Assembly (NCBI GenBank): GCA_029946045.1
Contig: JAQSDS010000073.1
Coordinates: forward strand, 1 to 6,747
From: Rhodoferax sp.
GTDB lineage: Bacteria > Pseudomonadota > Gammaproteobacteria > Burkholderiales > Burkholderiaceae_C
Direction: 5' to 3'
Length of the DNA stretch: 6,747 nucleotides
Under the pieces are notes generated by a model. The model was not told the origin of the DNA. It did not search any database and worked only from the letters and a program-made list of their open reading frames with translations. Each line of letters begins with the position of its first letter. Position 1 is the stretch's first letter. The position numbers and the translations under genes are program-made. This document shows, piece after piece, positions 1 to 6,747 of this stretch.

Positions 1-290
1 TGTTCTTTGGCCTCTTGGGCCACCACCGGCGCGCACAGCACCAGGTCGGCGGTGACGACCGGCTCCTGGGTGTAATCGAAGGTCAGCACGTTGGTGGCGT
101 AGTCTTTTTTTCGGTAGTCACGGTTGAGCGCCTGGCCTTCTTCAGCGTCGACGATACGCACGGTGAGCTCGGCGTCGTCCTGTAGCGCAGCGCGCAGCCA
201 GCGCGTGACCTTGTGGCGGGGCAGGGCGGCGCGGTGTTGCGCCACATCTTCAAATTTGCCAAATTGCAGGGAGAGGGTGAGCTGGTTCAT
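1..290 (-). CDS. ybeY: Endoribonuclease YbeY (rRNA maturation factor), 5' part only
   Basis: YbeY is a zinc-dependent single-strand endoribonuclease that acts in the cytoplasm in 16S rRNA 3'-end maturation and ribosome quality control. The first 96 codons are visible, starting [13 protein letters not shown]. The family hallmark is seen as LNRDYRKKDYATNVLTFDY at about residues 57-75, followed by DLVLCAPVV and an AQEAKE stretch that leads into the helix before the metal site. The catalytic HxxxHxxxxxH zinc motif lies beyond base 1, so intactness cannot be judged. The ATG (288-290) overlaps the phoH stop as ATGA, so translation is probably coupled and phoH-ybeY share a transcript. The phoH-ybeY pairing is widely conserved in proteobacteria. 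A run of seven A's lies inside the RKK codons (plus-strand T run at 105-111). Confidence 0.93.
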   Translation of the reverse strand, partial: MNQLTLSLQFGKFEDVAQHRAALPRHKVTRWLRAALQDDAELTVRIVDAEEGQALNRDYRKKDYATNVLTFDYTQEPVVTADLVLCAPVVAQEAKE

Positions 291-1291
291 AGGTCGGAAC
301 GTTTGGGGCTGCGGGAAGGGCGTTTGGTGGCCAGCGGTTCGGCGTCGTCGCGGCGCAAAATGCCGATGCGCCCGGGGGCGTCGTAGGCGTCCACAATGCG
401 CGCCACCAGTGGGTGCCGCACCACGTCGGCACTGGTCAGGCGACAGATGGCAATGCCCTCCACGCCCTTGAGCACGCGCTCGGCGTCGATCAGGCCGCTG
501 AGCTGGGTGCTGGGCAGGTCGATCTGGCTGACGTCGCCGGTGATCACGGCCTTGGAGCCAAAACCGATGCGTGTCAGGAACATTTTCATTTGCTCGGGCG
601 TGGTGTTTTGTGCCTCGTCCAAAATCACAAAAGCGGTGTTGAGCGTGCGCCCGCGCATGAAGGCCAGCGGGGCGATCTCGATGGTCTGGCGCTCAAAGGC
701 CTTTTGTACGGCCTCGAAGCCCATCAGGTCATAGAGCGCGTCGTACAGCGGGCGCAGGTAGGGATCGATTTTTTGTGCCAGGTCGCCGGGCAGGTAGCCC
801 AGGCGTTCACCGGCTTCCACCGCCGGTCGCGTCAGCACAATGCGTTGCACCGTGCTGCGCTGTAGCGCATCCACCGCCATGGCCACGGCCAGGTAGGTCT
901 TGCCGGTGCCGGCCGGGCCAATGCCGAAGGTGATGTCGTGGCTGATGATGTTGTCAAGGTAATGCGCCTGGTTCAGCGAGCGCGGCTTGAGGTCGGCGCG
1001 CTTGGTCTTGAGCGCCGGGCCTTCGGCGCCGTTGACATCGCCGTCGCCCGCCAGCATCAGCTGCACGGTGCGCGGCTCGATGGGGCGCGCCGCCATTTCA
1101 TACAGCGCCTGCAGCATCTCCATGCCGCGCTTGGCGTTGGCTTTGAGGCCGTCGACCTTGAACTGCTCGTGGCGGTGCGCAATTTTGACTTGCAGCGCGG
1201 TCTCGATGGTGCGCAAATGCGCGTCCATGGGCCCGCACAGGTGGCTCAGGCGGGTGTTGTTGGGTGGTGAAAAGAGGTGTCGAAGGATCAA
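287..1291 (-). CDS. phoH: PhoH-like ATPase (PhoH family, YbeZ type)
   Basis: This is a cytoplasmic P-loop ATPase of the PhoH/YbeZ family. Its exact substrate is unsettled; it is linked to RNA metabolism because it sits beside, and partners with, YbeY. Counting from the proposed start, the Walker A motif GPAGTGKT is at residues 125-132, Walker B VILDEAQN has D225/E226, and the family block [11 protein letters not shown] is near 250-260. The N-terminal region (about 20-75) holds the KH-like part with GLKANAKRG. Length is 334 residues, normal for the family. No ATG gives a full N-terminus: the first in-frame ATG (1226-1228) would lose 21 residues. I chose TTG at 1289-1291, giving [12 protein letters not shown], which looks like the usual betaproteobacterial N-terminus; a further TTG at 1322-1324 would add 11 residues. 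The Shine-Dalgarno is weak (GAG, 11 bases upstream). The gene diverges from ruvA, and its stop overlaps the ybeY ATG by four bases. Confidence 0.93.
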   Translation of the reverse strand: MILRHLFSPPNNTRLSHLCGPMDAHLRTIETALQVKIAHRHEQFKVDGLKANAKRGMEMLQALYEMAARPIEPRTVQLMLAGDGDVNGAEGPALKTKRADLKPRSLNQAHYLDNIISHDITFGIGPAGTGKTYLAVAMAVDALQRSTVQRIVLTRPAVEAGERLGYLPGDLAQKIDPYLRPLYDALYDLMGFEAVQKAFERQTIEIAPLAFMRGRTLNTAFVILDEAQNTTPEQMKMFLTRIGFGSKAVITGDVSQIDLPSTQLSGLIDAERVLKGVEGIAICRLTSADVVRHPLVARIVDAYDAPGRIGILRRDDAEPLATKRPSRSPKRSDL

Positions 1292-1380
1292 AGCTGATAA
1301 TTCTCGAAAATTGGACTCACGCAAAACCGCTACTGCGGCCTGAGGTGCGTCCCAAAAACAGACTTAATGATAGGCACAAA
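1292..1380. promoter_or_regulatory. Divergent phoH/ruvA intergenic region, presumed promoters
   Basis: These 89 bases separate the two divergent genes, so promoters for both are expected here or inside the neighbouring 5' ends. It is more AT-rich than its surroundings. On the minus strand TTGCGT (1319-1324) and AATTAT (1297-1302) are 16 bases apart and loosely resemble -35/-10 boxes (3/6 and 4/6 matches). If used, they would start transcription almost at the phoH TTG, so I hold this weakly. An imperfect palindrome aattctcgaaaatt lies at 1299-1312. No convincing sigma-70 pair was seen for ruvA, and no LexA box. Confidence 0.3.
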
Positions 1381-1953
1381 ATGATCGGTAAATTAACGGG
1401 CACCCTGGACGACAAGAATCCGCCGCAGGTCATTGTGGACTGCCACGGCGTGGGTTACGAGGTGTTTGTGCCCATGAGCACCTTTTACAACTTGCCGGAA
1501 CTGGGTGTCAAGGTGAGTCTGCTGACGCACTTTGTGGTGCGTGAAGACGCGCAAATTTTGTACGGCTTTGCCACCACAGCAGAGCGCGCAGCGTTTCGCG
1601 AACTCATCAAGATCTCGGGCGTCGGGCCGCGTACGGCCTTGTCCGTGCTGTCAGGCATGAGCGTGACCGAGCTGTCGCAGGCCGTCACCCTGCAAGAAGG
1701 TGGCCGGTTGATGAAGGTGCCGGGTATCGGCAAGAAGACCGCTGAGCGTCTGTTGCTGGAGCTCAAGGGCAAGCTCGGCCCCGACATTGGCGTGCCCAGC
1801 AGCATCGCCAGCGACGCCCAGGGGGACATTTTGCAAGCCTTGCTGGCGCTGGGCTACAGCGACAAGGAGGCCGCAGCGGCCCTCAAGGCGCTGCCGAAAG
1901 ACATTGGTGTGAGCGACGGTATCAAGCTGGCGCTGAAGGCGCTGGCGAAGTAG
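1381..1953 (+). CDS. ruvA: Holliday junction branch migration complex subunit RuvA
   Basis: RuvA binds four-way DNA junctions as a tetramer and loads the RuvB helicase for branch migration in recombinational repair. The 190-residue protein is close to the usual length. The N-terminal OB-fold starts [11 protein letters not shown] and runs to about 62. Two helix-hairpin-helix motifs follow: [15 protein letters not shown] (78-92) and [18 protein letters not shown] (113-130). A short linker near 133-145 leads to the C-terminal RuvB-contacting domain with [15 protein letters not shown]. An in-frame upstream start at 1264 exists but would add residues unlike RuvA and run into the phoH 5' end; ATG 1381 gives the family N-terminus, preceded by a modest AGG at 1372-1374. 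The following gene is a transporter, so ruvB and ruvC must lie elsewhere. Confidence 0.97.
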   Translation: MIGKLTGTLDDKNPPQVIVDCHGVGYEVFVPMSTFYNLPELGVKVSLLTHFVVREDAQILYGFATTAERAAFRELIKISGVGPRTALSVLSGMSVTELSQAVTLQEGGRLMKVPGIGKKTAERLLLELKGKLGPDIGVPSSIASDAQGDILQALLALGYSDKEAAAALKALPKDIGVSDGIKLALKALAK

Positions 1954-2031
1954 TTTGAAAGCTCCGCGACAATGGCGACCAGAATTGCACCCCGGCGTAT
2001 TTCCAATTCAACCTCTGATAGGATATTTTTG
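1954..2031 (+). promoter_or_regulatory. Leader region ahead of the Liv-type transporter operon
   Basis: This 78-base gap between ruvA and the binding-protein gene is the longest non-coding stretch at the head of the transporter cassette and the most natural place for its promoter. It contains a short inverted repeat, GAATTG (1982-1987) and CAATTC (2004-2009), 16 bases apart. It also holds a sigma-54-like pair, TGGC at 1973-1976 and TTGCA at 1985-1989, whose GG-GC spacing is one base too long for the consensus. No clear sigma-70 boxes and no ruvA terminator hairpin were seen, so read-through from ruvA is possible. The AGGA at 2020-2023 is the Shine-Dalgarno of the next gene. Confidence 0.3.
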
Positions 2032-3228
2032 ATGAAAACGATTGGTTTTAAATCTCTGAGCCTGACACTGGCCGCAGCGGCCGCATGTGCGTTATTGGCC
2101 GTGCCTGCACAAGCCGCCGACAAGGTCAAGGTGGGCCTGCTCAGCACCTTGTCTGGTCCTGGCGCGGGCTTGGGCGTTGACATTCGCGACGGTTTTAATC
2201 TGGCGGTGAAGCATTCGGGCGGCAAGTTCGGCGGGCTGCCGGTCGAGGTGATCGTGGCCGACGACCAGGCCAAGCCCGACGCGGCGCGCCAGACGGCTGA
2301 CCGACTGGTCAAGCAGGAAAAAGTCGATTTCATGACCGGCGTGGTGTTTTCCAACGTGATGCTGGCCGTGGGCAAGCCCATTTTTGATTCCAAAACTTTC
2401 TACATCAGCGCCAACGCGGGTCCGTCGCAATTCGCCGGCGCAGACTGCAATCCGTATTTCTTCAGCGCCTCCTACCAAAACGACAACATGCACGAAGCGG
2501 TGGGCAAGACGGTGCAAGACAAGGGCTTCAAAAAAGTGGCCTTGCTGGCCCCTGACTATCCGGCTGGCAAGGACGCACTGGCGGGGTTCAAGCGGTATTT
2601 CAAGGGCGACATTGCCATGGAGTCCTACACGCCCTTGAGCCAGCTGGACTATGGTGCCGAGCTCTCCAAAATGCGCGCCTCGGGGGCGGATGCGGTCTAT
2701 ATTTTCTTGCCTGGGGGTCTGGGGATCAACTTCATCAAACAGTTTGTGGGCGCTGGCCTGTCCAAGGACATGACCCTGTTTGGCCCGGGCTTTTCGGGTG
2801 ATGAGGATGTGATTCGCGCCGTGGGCGAGCCCATGCTGGGCATGTTCAACACCTCGCAGTGGGGCCACGACATGCAGAACCCTGCCAACAAGCGTTTTGT
2901 GGCCGACTTCCAGAAAGACTACGGCCGCCTGCCCACACTCTACGCGGCACAGGGCTACGATGCCGCCCGCCTGATGGACGCTGCGGTGCGCGACGTCAAG
3001 GGCAATCTGAGCGACAAGGCCAACCTGCGCAAGGCCATTGCTGCCGCCAAATTCGACTCGGTGCGCGGTAGCTTCAAGTTCAACAGCAACGGCTATCCGA
3101 TTCAGGATTACTACCTGCGCGTGATCACCAAAGACGCCCAGGGCCGCATCACCAACCGCACCTTGAGCACGGTGTTCAAAAACCATGCCGACGCCTACGT
3201 GGGCCTGTGCAAGATGCCCGCCCTCTGA
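2032..3228 (+). CDS. ABC transporter substrate-binding protein, LivK/Peripla_BP_6 family
   Basis: This is the periplasmic solute receptor of the importer encoded downstream: it binds the substrate and delivers it to the LivHM permease. The 398-residue protein begins with a Sec signal peptide: MKTIGFK, a hydrophobic Leu/Ala core, then AQA and probable cleavage after residue 28. The mature chain opens ADKVKVGLLSTLSGPGAGLG, the standard start of type 1 periplasmic binding folds, with VIVADDQAKPDAARQTADRL in the first lobe and ALLAPDYPAGKDALAGFKRY near 170-190 in the second. ATG 2032 is chosen because AGGA sits 8 bases upstream and the signal peptide starts there; the in-frame ATG at 1972 would bury the signal peptide behind 20 residues. 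Mature cysteines are C139 and C393. The substrate is unknown: besides branched-chain amino acids, relatives bind aromatic acids, amides or other carboxylates. Confidence 0.93.
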   Translation: MKTIGFKSLSLTLAAAAACALLAVPAQAADKVKVGLLSTLSGPGAGLGVDIRDGFNLAVKHSGGKFGGLPVEVIVADDQAKPDAARQTADRLVKQEKVDFMTGVVFSNVMLAVGKPIFDSKTFYISANAGPSQFAGADCNPYFFSASYQNDNMHEAVGKTVQDKGFKKVALLAPDYPAGKDALAGFKRYFKGDIAMESYTPLSQLDYGAELSKMRASGADAVYIFLPGGLGINFIKQFVGAGLSKDMTLFGPGFSGDEDVIRAVGEPMLGMFNTSQWGHDMQNPANKRFVADFQKDYGRLPTLYAAQGYDAARLMDAAVRDVKGNLSDKANLRKAIAAAKFDSVRGSFKFNSNGYPIQDYYLRVITKDAQGRITNRTLSTVFKNHADAYVGLCKMPAL

Positions 3229-3253
3229 TGCCAGTTGAGGTGGGCGGCGCGCG

Positions 3254-4174
3254 ATGACCGGTATTCTGGTTTTGGAGCAGGCGCTCAACGGCCTGCAGTT
3301 TGGCCTGATGCTGTTTTTGCTGGCAGCCGGGCTGACGCTGGTGTTCGGCATCATGGACATGATCAACCTGGCGCATGGCTCGATCTACATGATCGGGGCC
3401 TACCTGATTGCCAGCATTGCGCTGGCCAGCGGTTCGTTCTGGACTGGTCTGGCGCTCGGCATCGTTGCCACGGTGCTGCTGGGTGCGCTGCTGGAACTGG
3501 CCGTGTTGCGCCGCCTGTACCAGCGCGATCACTTGTCGCAGGTGCTGGGCACTTTTGCCATTTTGCTGATGAGCAACGAGGCGGTGCGCATGGTCTGGGG
3601 CTCGCAGCCCATCGCGCTCAACCCGCCTGCGGCCCTGGCCGGCCCGGTGGAACTGTTACCGGGCTTCAGCTACCCGGCCTACCGCCTGTTCATCATTGCC
3701 GTGGGTCTGGCGGCGGCCGGCTTGTTGTACCTGCTGGTGACGCGTACCCGGCTCGGCATGCAGGTGCGCGCTGGGGCCTCGAACCGCGAGATGGCGCTGG
3801 CCATGGGGGTCGACGTGCGGCGCCTGTTTACCCTGGTGTTTGCTTTTGGCGCGGGCTTGTGCGCGTTGGCCGGTGGCATGCTCGGGCCGCTGCTGGCGGT
3901 GCAGGTGGGCATGGGCGAGAGTATTTTGATTTTGGCTTTTGTGGTGATCGTGATCGGCGGCATCGGCTCGATCCGTGGTGCCCTGCTGGGCGCGCTGCTG
4001 GTGGGGCTGGTGGACACCGCCGGGCGCACGATGATTCCGTATGTCTTTGAACGCATTATGGGGCCCGACCTGGCCTCCAGCGTGGGCCCGGCGGTAGCCG
4101 CCGTGCTGATTTATGTGCTGATGGCGGCGGTGCTGTTCTTCAAGCCGCGAGGGCTGTTTCCTGCTCATGGTTGA
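3254..4174 (+). CDS. livH: Branched-chain amino acid-type ABC transporter permease LivH
   Basis: This inner-membrane permease is one half of the heterodimeric channel of a HAAT-family importer. The 306 residues are almost entirely hydrophobic, with about eight predicted membrane segments. Diagnostic stretches are GLTLVFGIMDMINLAHGS (26-43), AILLMSNEAVRMVWG near 102-116, and the cytoplasmic coupling region MQVRAGASNREMALAMGVDV (169-188) that should dock on an ATPase. It is followed by GIGSIRGALLGALLVG and ends with FFKPRGLFPAHG, a typical LivH tail. The start lies 25 bases after the binding-protein stop; GAGG at 3237-3240 is a rather distant Shine-Dalgarno (13 bases), and no alternative in-frame start is better. 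The 3' end overlaps livM by 8 bases. The symbol marks the family, not proven leucine transport. Confidence 0.95.
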   Translation: MTGILVLEQALNGLQFGLMLFLLAAGLTLVFGIMDMINLAHGSIYMIGAYLIASIALASGSFWTGLALGIVATVLLGALLELAVLRRLYQRDHLSQVLGTFAILLMSNEAVRMVWGSQPIALNPPAALAGPVELLPGFSYPAYRLFIIAVGLAAAGLLYLLVTRTRLGMQVRAGASNREMALAMGVDVRRLFTLVFAFGAGLCALAGGMLGPLLAVQVGMGESILILAFVVIVIGGIGSIRGALLGALLVGLVDTAGRTMIPYVFERIMGPDLASSVGPAVAAVLIYVLMAAVLFFKPRGLFPAHG

Positions 4175-5165
4175 CCTGCATTCAAAACCTGGTTTGCTCG
4201 ACCACCCCCTGTATTGGCGTACCGGCTTGGGTCTGCTGATCGCCCTGGTGTTGTTGCCGGAACTGGCGCAGGCCTGGGGGCAGGGCTTTTACGTGGGTGT
4301 GGCCAGTCGCATTTTGATTTTTGCGCTGGCTGCGACCAGCCTCAATCTGATCCTGGGTTTTGGCGGCATGGTCAGTTTTGGCCATGCGGCGTTTGTCGGC
4401 GTCGGGGCCTATGCGGCGGGCATCCTGATGCAGCACGGTTTTGTTTCTGCTTGGCTGGCACTGCTGCTGGCCTTTGTGGCTGCGGGCTGTTTTGCCTTGC
4501 TGATTGGGGCCATCAGCCTGCGCACGCGCGGTGTTTACTTCATCATGATCACGCTGGCCTTTGCGCAAATGCTGTACTACCTGATGGTGTCGCTCAAAAC
4601 CTATGGTGGCGACGACGGCCTGTCGCTGTCAGGGCGCTTCAAAGTTGGCTTGGGTCTGGACCTGAGCCAGGATGCCACCTTCTATTACCTGGTTCTGGCC
4701 CTTGCTGTAGGCGTGTTTTTGGCGGTGCAGCGGCTGCTGAATTCCCGCTTTGGCCATGCCTTGCAGGCCATTCGCGACAACGAGACGCGCATGGCGGCGA
4801 TTGGTTTCCCGGTGTACCGCTTCAAATTGATCGCCTTTGTGCTGGCGGGTGCGCTGGCTGGCCTGGCCGGCGCCCTGTTGGCGCACCAGGGCGGCTTTGT
4901 CAGTCCGTCCATGATGCAGTGGAGCGAGTCGGGCATGTTGATGGTGATGGTGATTTTGGGCGGTGTTGGTCATCTGTACGGTGGCCTGGTCGGCGCCGTG
5001 GTGTTTCTGCTGCTCGAAGAACTGCTGAGCAGCACCACCATCCACTGGCAGTTTGGCCTGGGTGCGGTGTTGCTGGCCGTGGTGCTGCTGGCGCCCAATG
5101 GCTTGCTGAGCCTGCGCCTTGGAAAAGCTTACGGGTCAGACCACGCGCATGGTGACGCGCTCTGA
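4167..5165 (+). CDS. livM: Branched-chain amino acid-type ABC transporter permease LivM
   Basis: This is the second integral-membrane half of the importer. Its 332 residues fit the short LivM form. The N-terminus MVDLHSKPGLLDHPLYWRTG leads into about eight hydrophobic segments. Family signatures are LNLILGFGGMVSFGHAAF (59-76), LRTRGVYFIMITLAFAQM (118-135), and the coupling loop ALQAIRDNETRMAAIGFPVY (198-217) followed by an Ala/Gly/Leu-rich helix. YGGLVGAVVFLLLEELL precedes the last segment. The core ends at about SLRLGKAYG; the final GSDHAHGDAL is encoded by an inverted repeat (5133-5168) and may not be native to the family. Translation starts inside livH (8-base overlap) with GAGGG at 4149-4153 upstream, suggesting coupling. 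Confidence 0.95.
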   Translation: MVDLHSKPGLLDHPLYWRTGLGLLIALVLLPELAQAWGQGFYVGVASRILIFALAATSLNLILGFGGMVSFGHAAFVGVGAYAAGILMQHGFVSAWLALLLAFVAAGCFALLIGAISLRTRGVYFIMITLAFAQMLYYLMVSLKTYGGDDGLSLSGRFKVGLGLDLSQDATFYYLVLALAVGVFLAVQRLLNSRFGHALQAIRDNETRMAAIGFPVYRFKLIAFVLAGALAGLAGALLAHQGGFVSPSMMQWSESGMLMVMVILGGVGHLYGGLVGAVVFLLLEELLSSTTIHWQFGLGAVLLAVVLLAPNGLLSLRLGKAYGSDHAHGDAL

Positions 5166-5168
5166 CCC
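5133..5168 (+). repeat. REP-like inverted repeat spanning the livM stop codon
   Basis: GGGTCAGA at 5133-5140 and TCTGACCC at 5161-5168 are perfect reverse complements. Inside them CGCG (5144-5147) can pair with CGCG (5156-5159), leaving a 3/1 internal loop and an 8-base apical loop, 12 base pairs in all. It covers the last livM codons and the TGA at 5163-5165, and ends 16 bases before the livG ATG. No T-run follows (agctgattaaaa), so it is not a classic intrinsic terminator. The GGGTCAGACCACG...TCTGACCC form recalls REP palindromes associated with IS200-like (RAYT) transposases; that likeness is from memory. The likely effect is on mRNA stability or livM/livG stoichiometry. Confidence 0.6.
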
Positions 5169-5177
5169 CAGCTGATT

Positions 5178-5184
5178 AAAAGGA
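5178..5184 (+). promoter_or_regulatory. Shine-Dalgarno AAAAGGA directly abutting the livG ATG
   Basis: AAAAGGA runs straight into the ATG at 5185 with no spacer, whereas 5-9 bases is usual. It is the only purine-rich site ahead of livG. Either initiation here is weak and depends on ribosomes arriving from livM, or a downstream codon (GTG at 5209, residue 9) is used. The ATG still gives the N-terminus expected for LivG. Confidence 0.4.
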
Positions 5185-5945
<761 letters not shown>

Positions 5946-5949
<4 letters not shown>

Positions 5950-6656
5950 GCGCGCTGCTTGAGGTGGCCGAACTGCAGACCGCTTATGGTGCCAGCCAGG
6001 TCTTGTTTGGCGTGAATTTTGCCGTCCAGCCGGGTGAAGTGGCCACCCTGCTGGGGCGTAACGGCATGGGCAAAACCACCACCGTGCGTTCCATCCTGGG
6101 GCTGACGCCAGCGCGAGGCGGAAGCGTGCGTTTTCGCGGCGAACGCATCGACCGTTTCACGCCCGACCGCATTGCCCGCATGGGACTGGCGCTGGTGCCT
6201 GAGGGCAGGCAGATTTTTCCGAATCTGTCGGTGAGGGAAAACCTGCTGGCCTTTGCCGCCAACCGCAATGCATCCCCAGACCCGTGGACGCTGGAGTCTG
6301 TTTTCGATTTGTTTCCGCGCCTGGCCGAGCGGGTACGCCACATGGGCAACCAACTCTCAGGCGGCGAGCAGCAAATGCTGGCGATCGGCCGCGCGCTCAT
6401 GACCAACCCCTATTTGCTGATTCTGGACGAGGCCACCGAGGGCCTGGCGCCGCTGGTGCGCGAGGACATCTGGCAATGCCTGCACCAGCTGAGCAGCCGC
6501 GGCCAGACCATTCTGGTGATTGACAAATACGTGCAGCGGCTGATCAAACTGGCGCATCACCACAGCATTCTGGAGCGTGGCCAGGTGGTGTGGCAGGGTG
6601 ACTCCGAGCAGCTGGCGGCCCAGCCCGAGCTGTGGCAGCGCTATATTGGCGTGTGA
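5946..6656 (+). CDS. livF: Branched-chain amino acid-type ABC transporter ATP-binding protein LivF
   Basis: This is the second ATPase of the importer, expected to pair with LivG. The 236-residue length and order of motifs fit LivF: Walker A GRNGMGKTT at 37-45, the LivF hallmark VPEGRQIFPNLSVRENL at 84-100, signature LSGGEQQ at 137-143, and Walker B LLILDEATEGLAP with D161/E162. At the switch (H-loop) position the sequence is VIDKYV (191-196), so neither the histidine of most ABC ATPases nor the VEQN of classical LivF is present. I recall related LivF proteins with DK-type loops, so this is probably a subfamily trait and not damage. ATG 5946 overlaps the livG stop by four bases and has AGAGG at 5934-5938, 7 bases upstream. 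The protein ends LWQRYIGV, typical of LivF. Confidence 0.95.
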
Positions 6657-6704
6657 TTTTGTCGCTTGCAGGTGTGAACTAAACCCAAATTTTGGAGCTG
6701 AACC

Positions 6705-6747
6705 GTGGCAAGGCTATACCGCGAATTTGAAACCCAGGCGCAGCTTG
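6705..6747 (+). CDS. Start of a further operon gene, possibly an alpha/beta hydrolase (5' end only)
   Basis: An open frame begins with GTG at 6705 and stays open to the window edge, giving 14 codons: MARLYREFETQAQL. A strong Shine-Dalgarno GGAG (6694-6697) lies 7 bases upstream, which is the main support for a real gene. The gap to livF is 48 bases with no terminator, so it probably belongs to the same transcript. The LYR.F.TQ..L pattern resembles the N-terminus of alpha/beta hydrolases (arylformamidase-like esterases) that I recall from Comamonadaceae, but 14 residues cannot prove a family. If correct, the enzyme could act on the imported compound or a product of it. Confidence 0.5.
   Translation, partial: MARLYREFETQAQL

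Noticed and set aside
1292..1380. Possible LexA (SOS) box ahead of ruvA
   Set aside because: No CTG-N10-CAG match was found in the interval, so there is no support for SOS control here.
1264..1380. N-terminal extension of RuvA by 39 residues from a start at 1264
   Set aside because: The extension does not resemble RuvA and would overlap the phoH 5' end; the family N-terminus MIGKLTG starts exactly at 1381.
1973..1989. Sigma-54 promoter TGGCGACCAGAATTGCA
   Set aside because: The GG and GC elements are separated by 11 bases instead of the strictly required 10, so it is not annotated as a promoter; it is kept only as a low-interest finding.
2092..3366. A 424-residue open frame on the minus strand opposite the binding-protein gene
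   Set aside because: It is longer than the sense gene but has low-complexity His/Arg/Gln/Ala-rich content and no recognisable domain. It is antisense to a clear signal-peptide-bearing family member, as expected of a shadow frame in G+C-rich DNA.
3235..4050. Long alternative plus-strand frames over livH and livM (also 4214-5155)
   Set aside because: Their translations are Gly/Ala/Arg/Cys-rich without membrane or family signatures, while the overlapping frames encode unmistakable permeases.
5133..5168. Intrinsic terminator between livM and livG
   Set aside because: The hairpin is good, but it is followed by agctgattaaaa and not by a T-run, and the two genes belong to one importer.
6657..6704. 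Terminator between livF and the next gene, including the symmetric ccaaattttgg at 6685-6695
   Set aside because: The symmetric element leaves only a one-base loop and overlaps the Shine-Dalgarno of the next gene, so it cannot act as a terminator hairpin.

Overview
The window reads as ordinary chromosome from a betaproteobacterium, most likely family Comamonadaceae (Rhodoferax, Polaromonas or Acidovorax relatives). This rests on high G+C (about 60% by eye), G/C-ending codons, and the style of the PhoH, YbeY, RuvA and Liv proteins. No species is claimed. Nearly all of the sequence is coding, and there is no sign of phage, an insertion sequence, CRISPR or recent gene transfer.

Layout. On the minus strand, bases 1-1291 carry phoH (PhoH-like ATPase, complete) followed by ybeY (rRNA-maturation endoribonuclease, cut by the window edge); they are translationally coupled by an ATGA overlap. 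A short divergent intergenic region (1292-1380) separates phoH from ruvA (1381-1953, plus strand), a Holliday-junction branch-migration subunit with no ruvB or ruvC beside it. After a 78-base gap comes a complete five-gene ABC importer of the branched-chain amino acid (LivKHMGF/HAAT) type at 2032-6656: periplasmic binding protein, two membrane permeases and two ATPases, in the same order as Escherichia coli livKHMGF. A sixth gene starts 48 bases later with a strong ribosome binding site and a GTG start (6705), and runs off the window. Its first residues recall alpha/beta hydrolases.

How it works together. The binding protein would capture a small substrate in the periplasm, LivH and LivM would form the channel, and LivG and LivF would power uptake. 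The genes are packed with overlaps or short gaps (25, -8, 19, -4 and 48 bases), which fits one transcript. The substrate cannot be read from the sequence. Branched-chain amino acids are the default name, but this superfamily also carries aromatic acids, amides and other carboxylates, and the hydrolase-like gene behind it makes a catabolic substrate possible.

I did not find an undescribed system. The most noteworthy non-coding signal is a perfect 8-base inverted repeat, with an inner CGCG stem, that forms the end and stop codon of livM just ahead of livG (5133-5168). It resembles REP-type palindromes. Smaller points are the non-standard switch-loop residues of LivF, the TTG start of phoH, and a Shine-Dalgarno sequence abutting the livG ATG.
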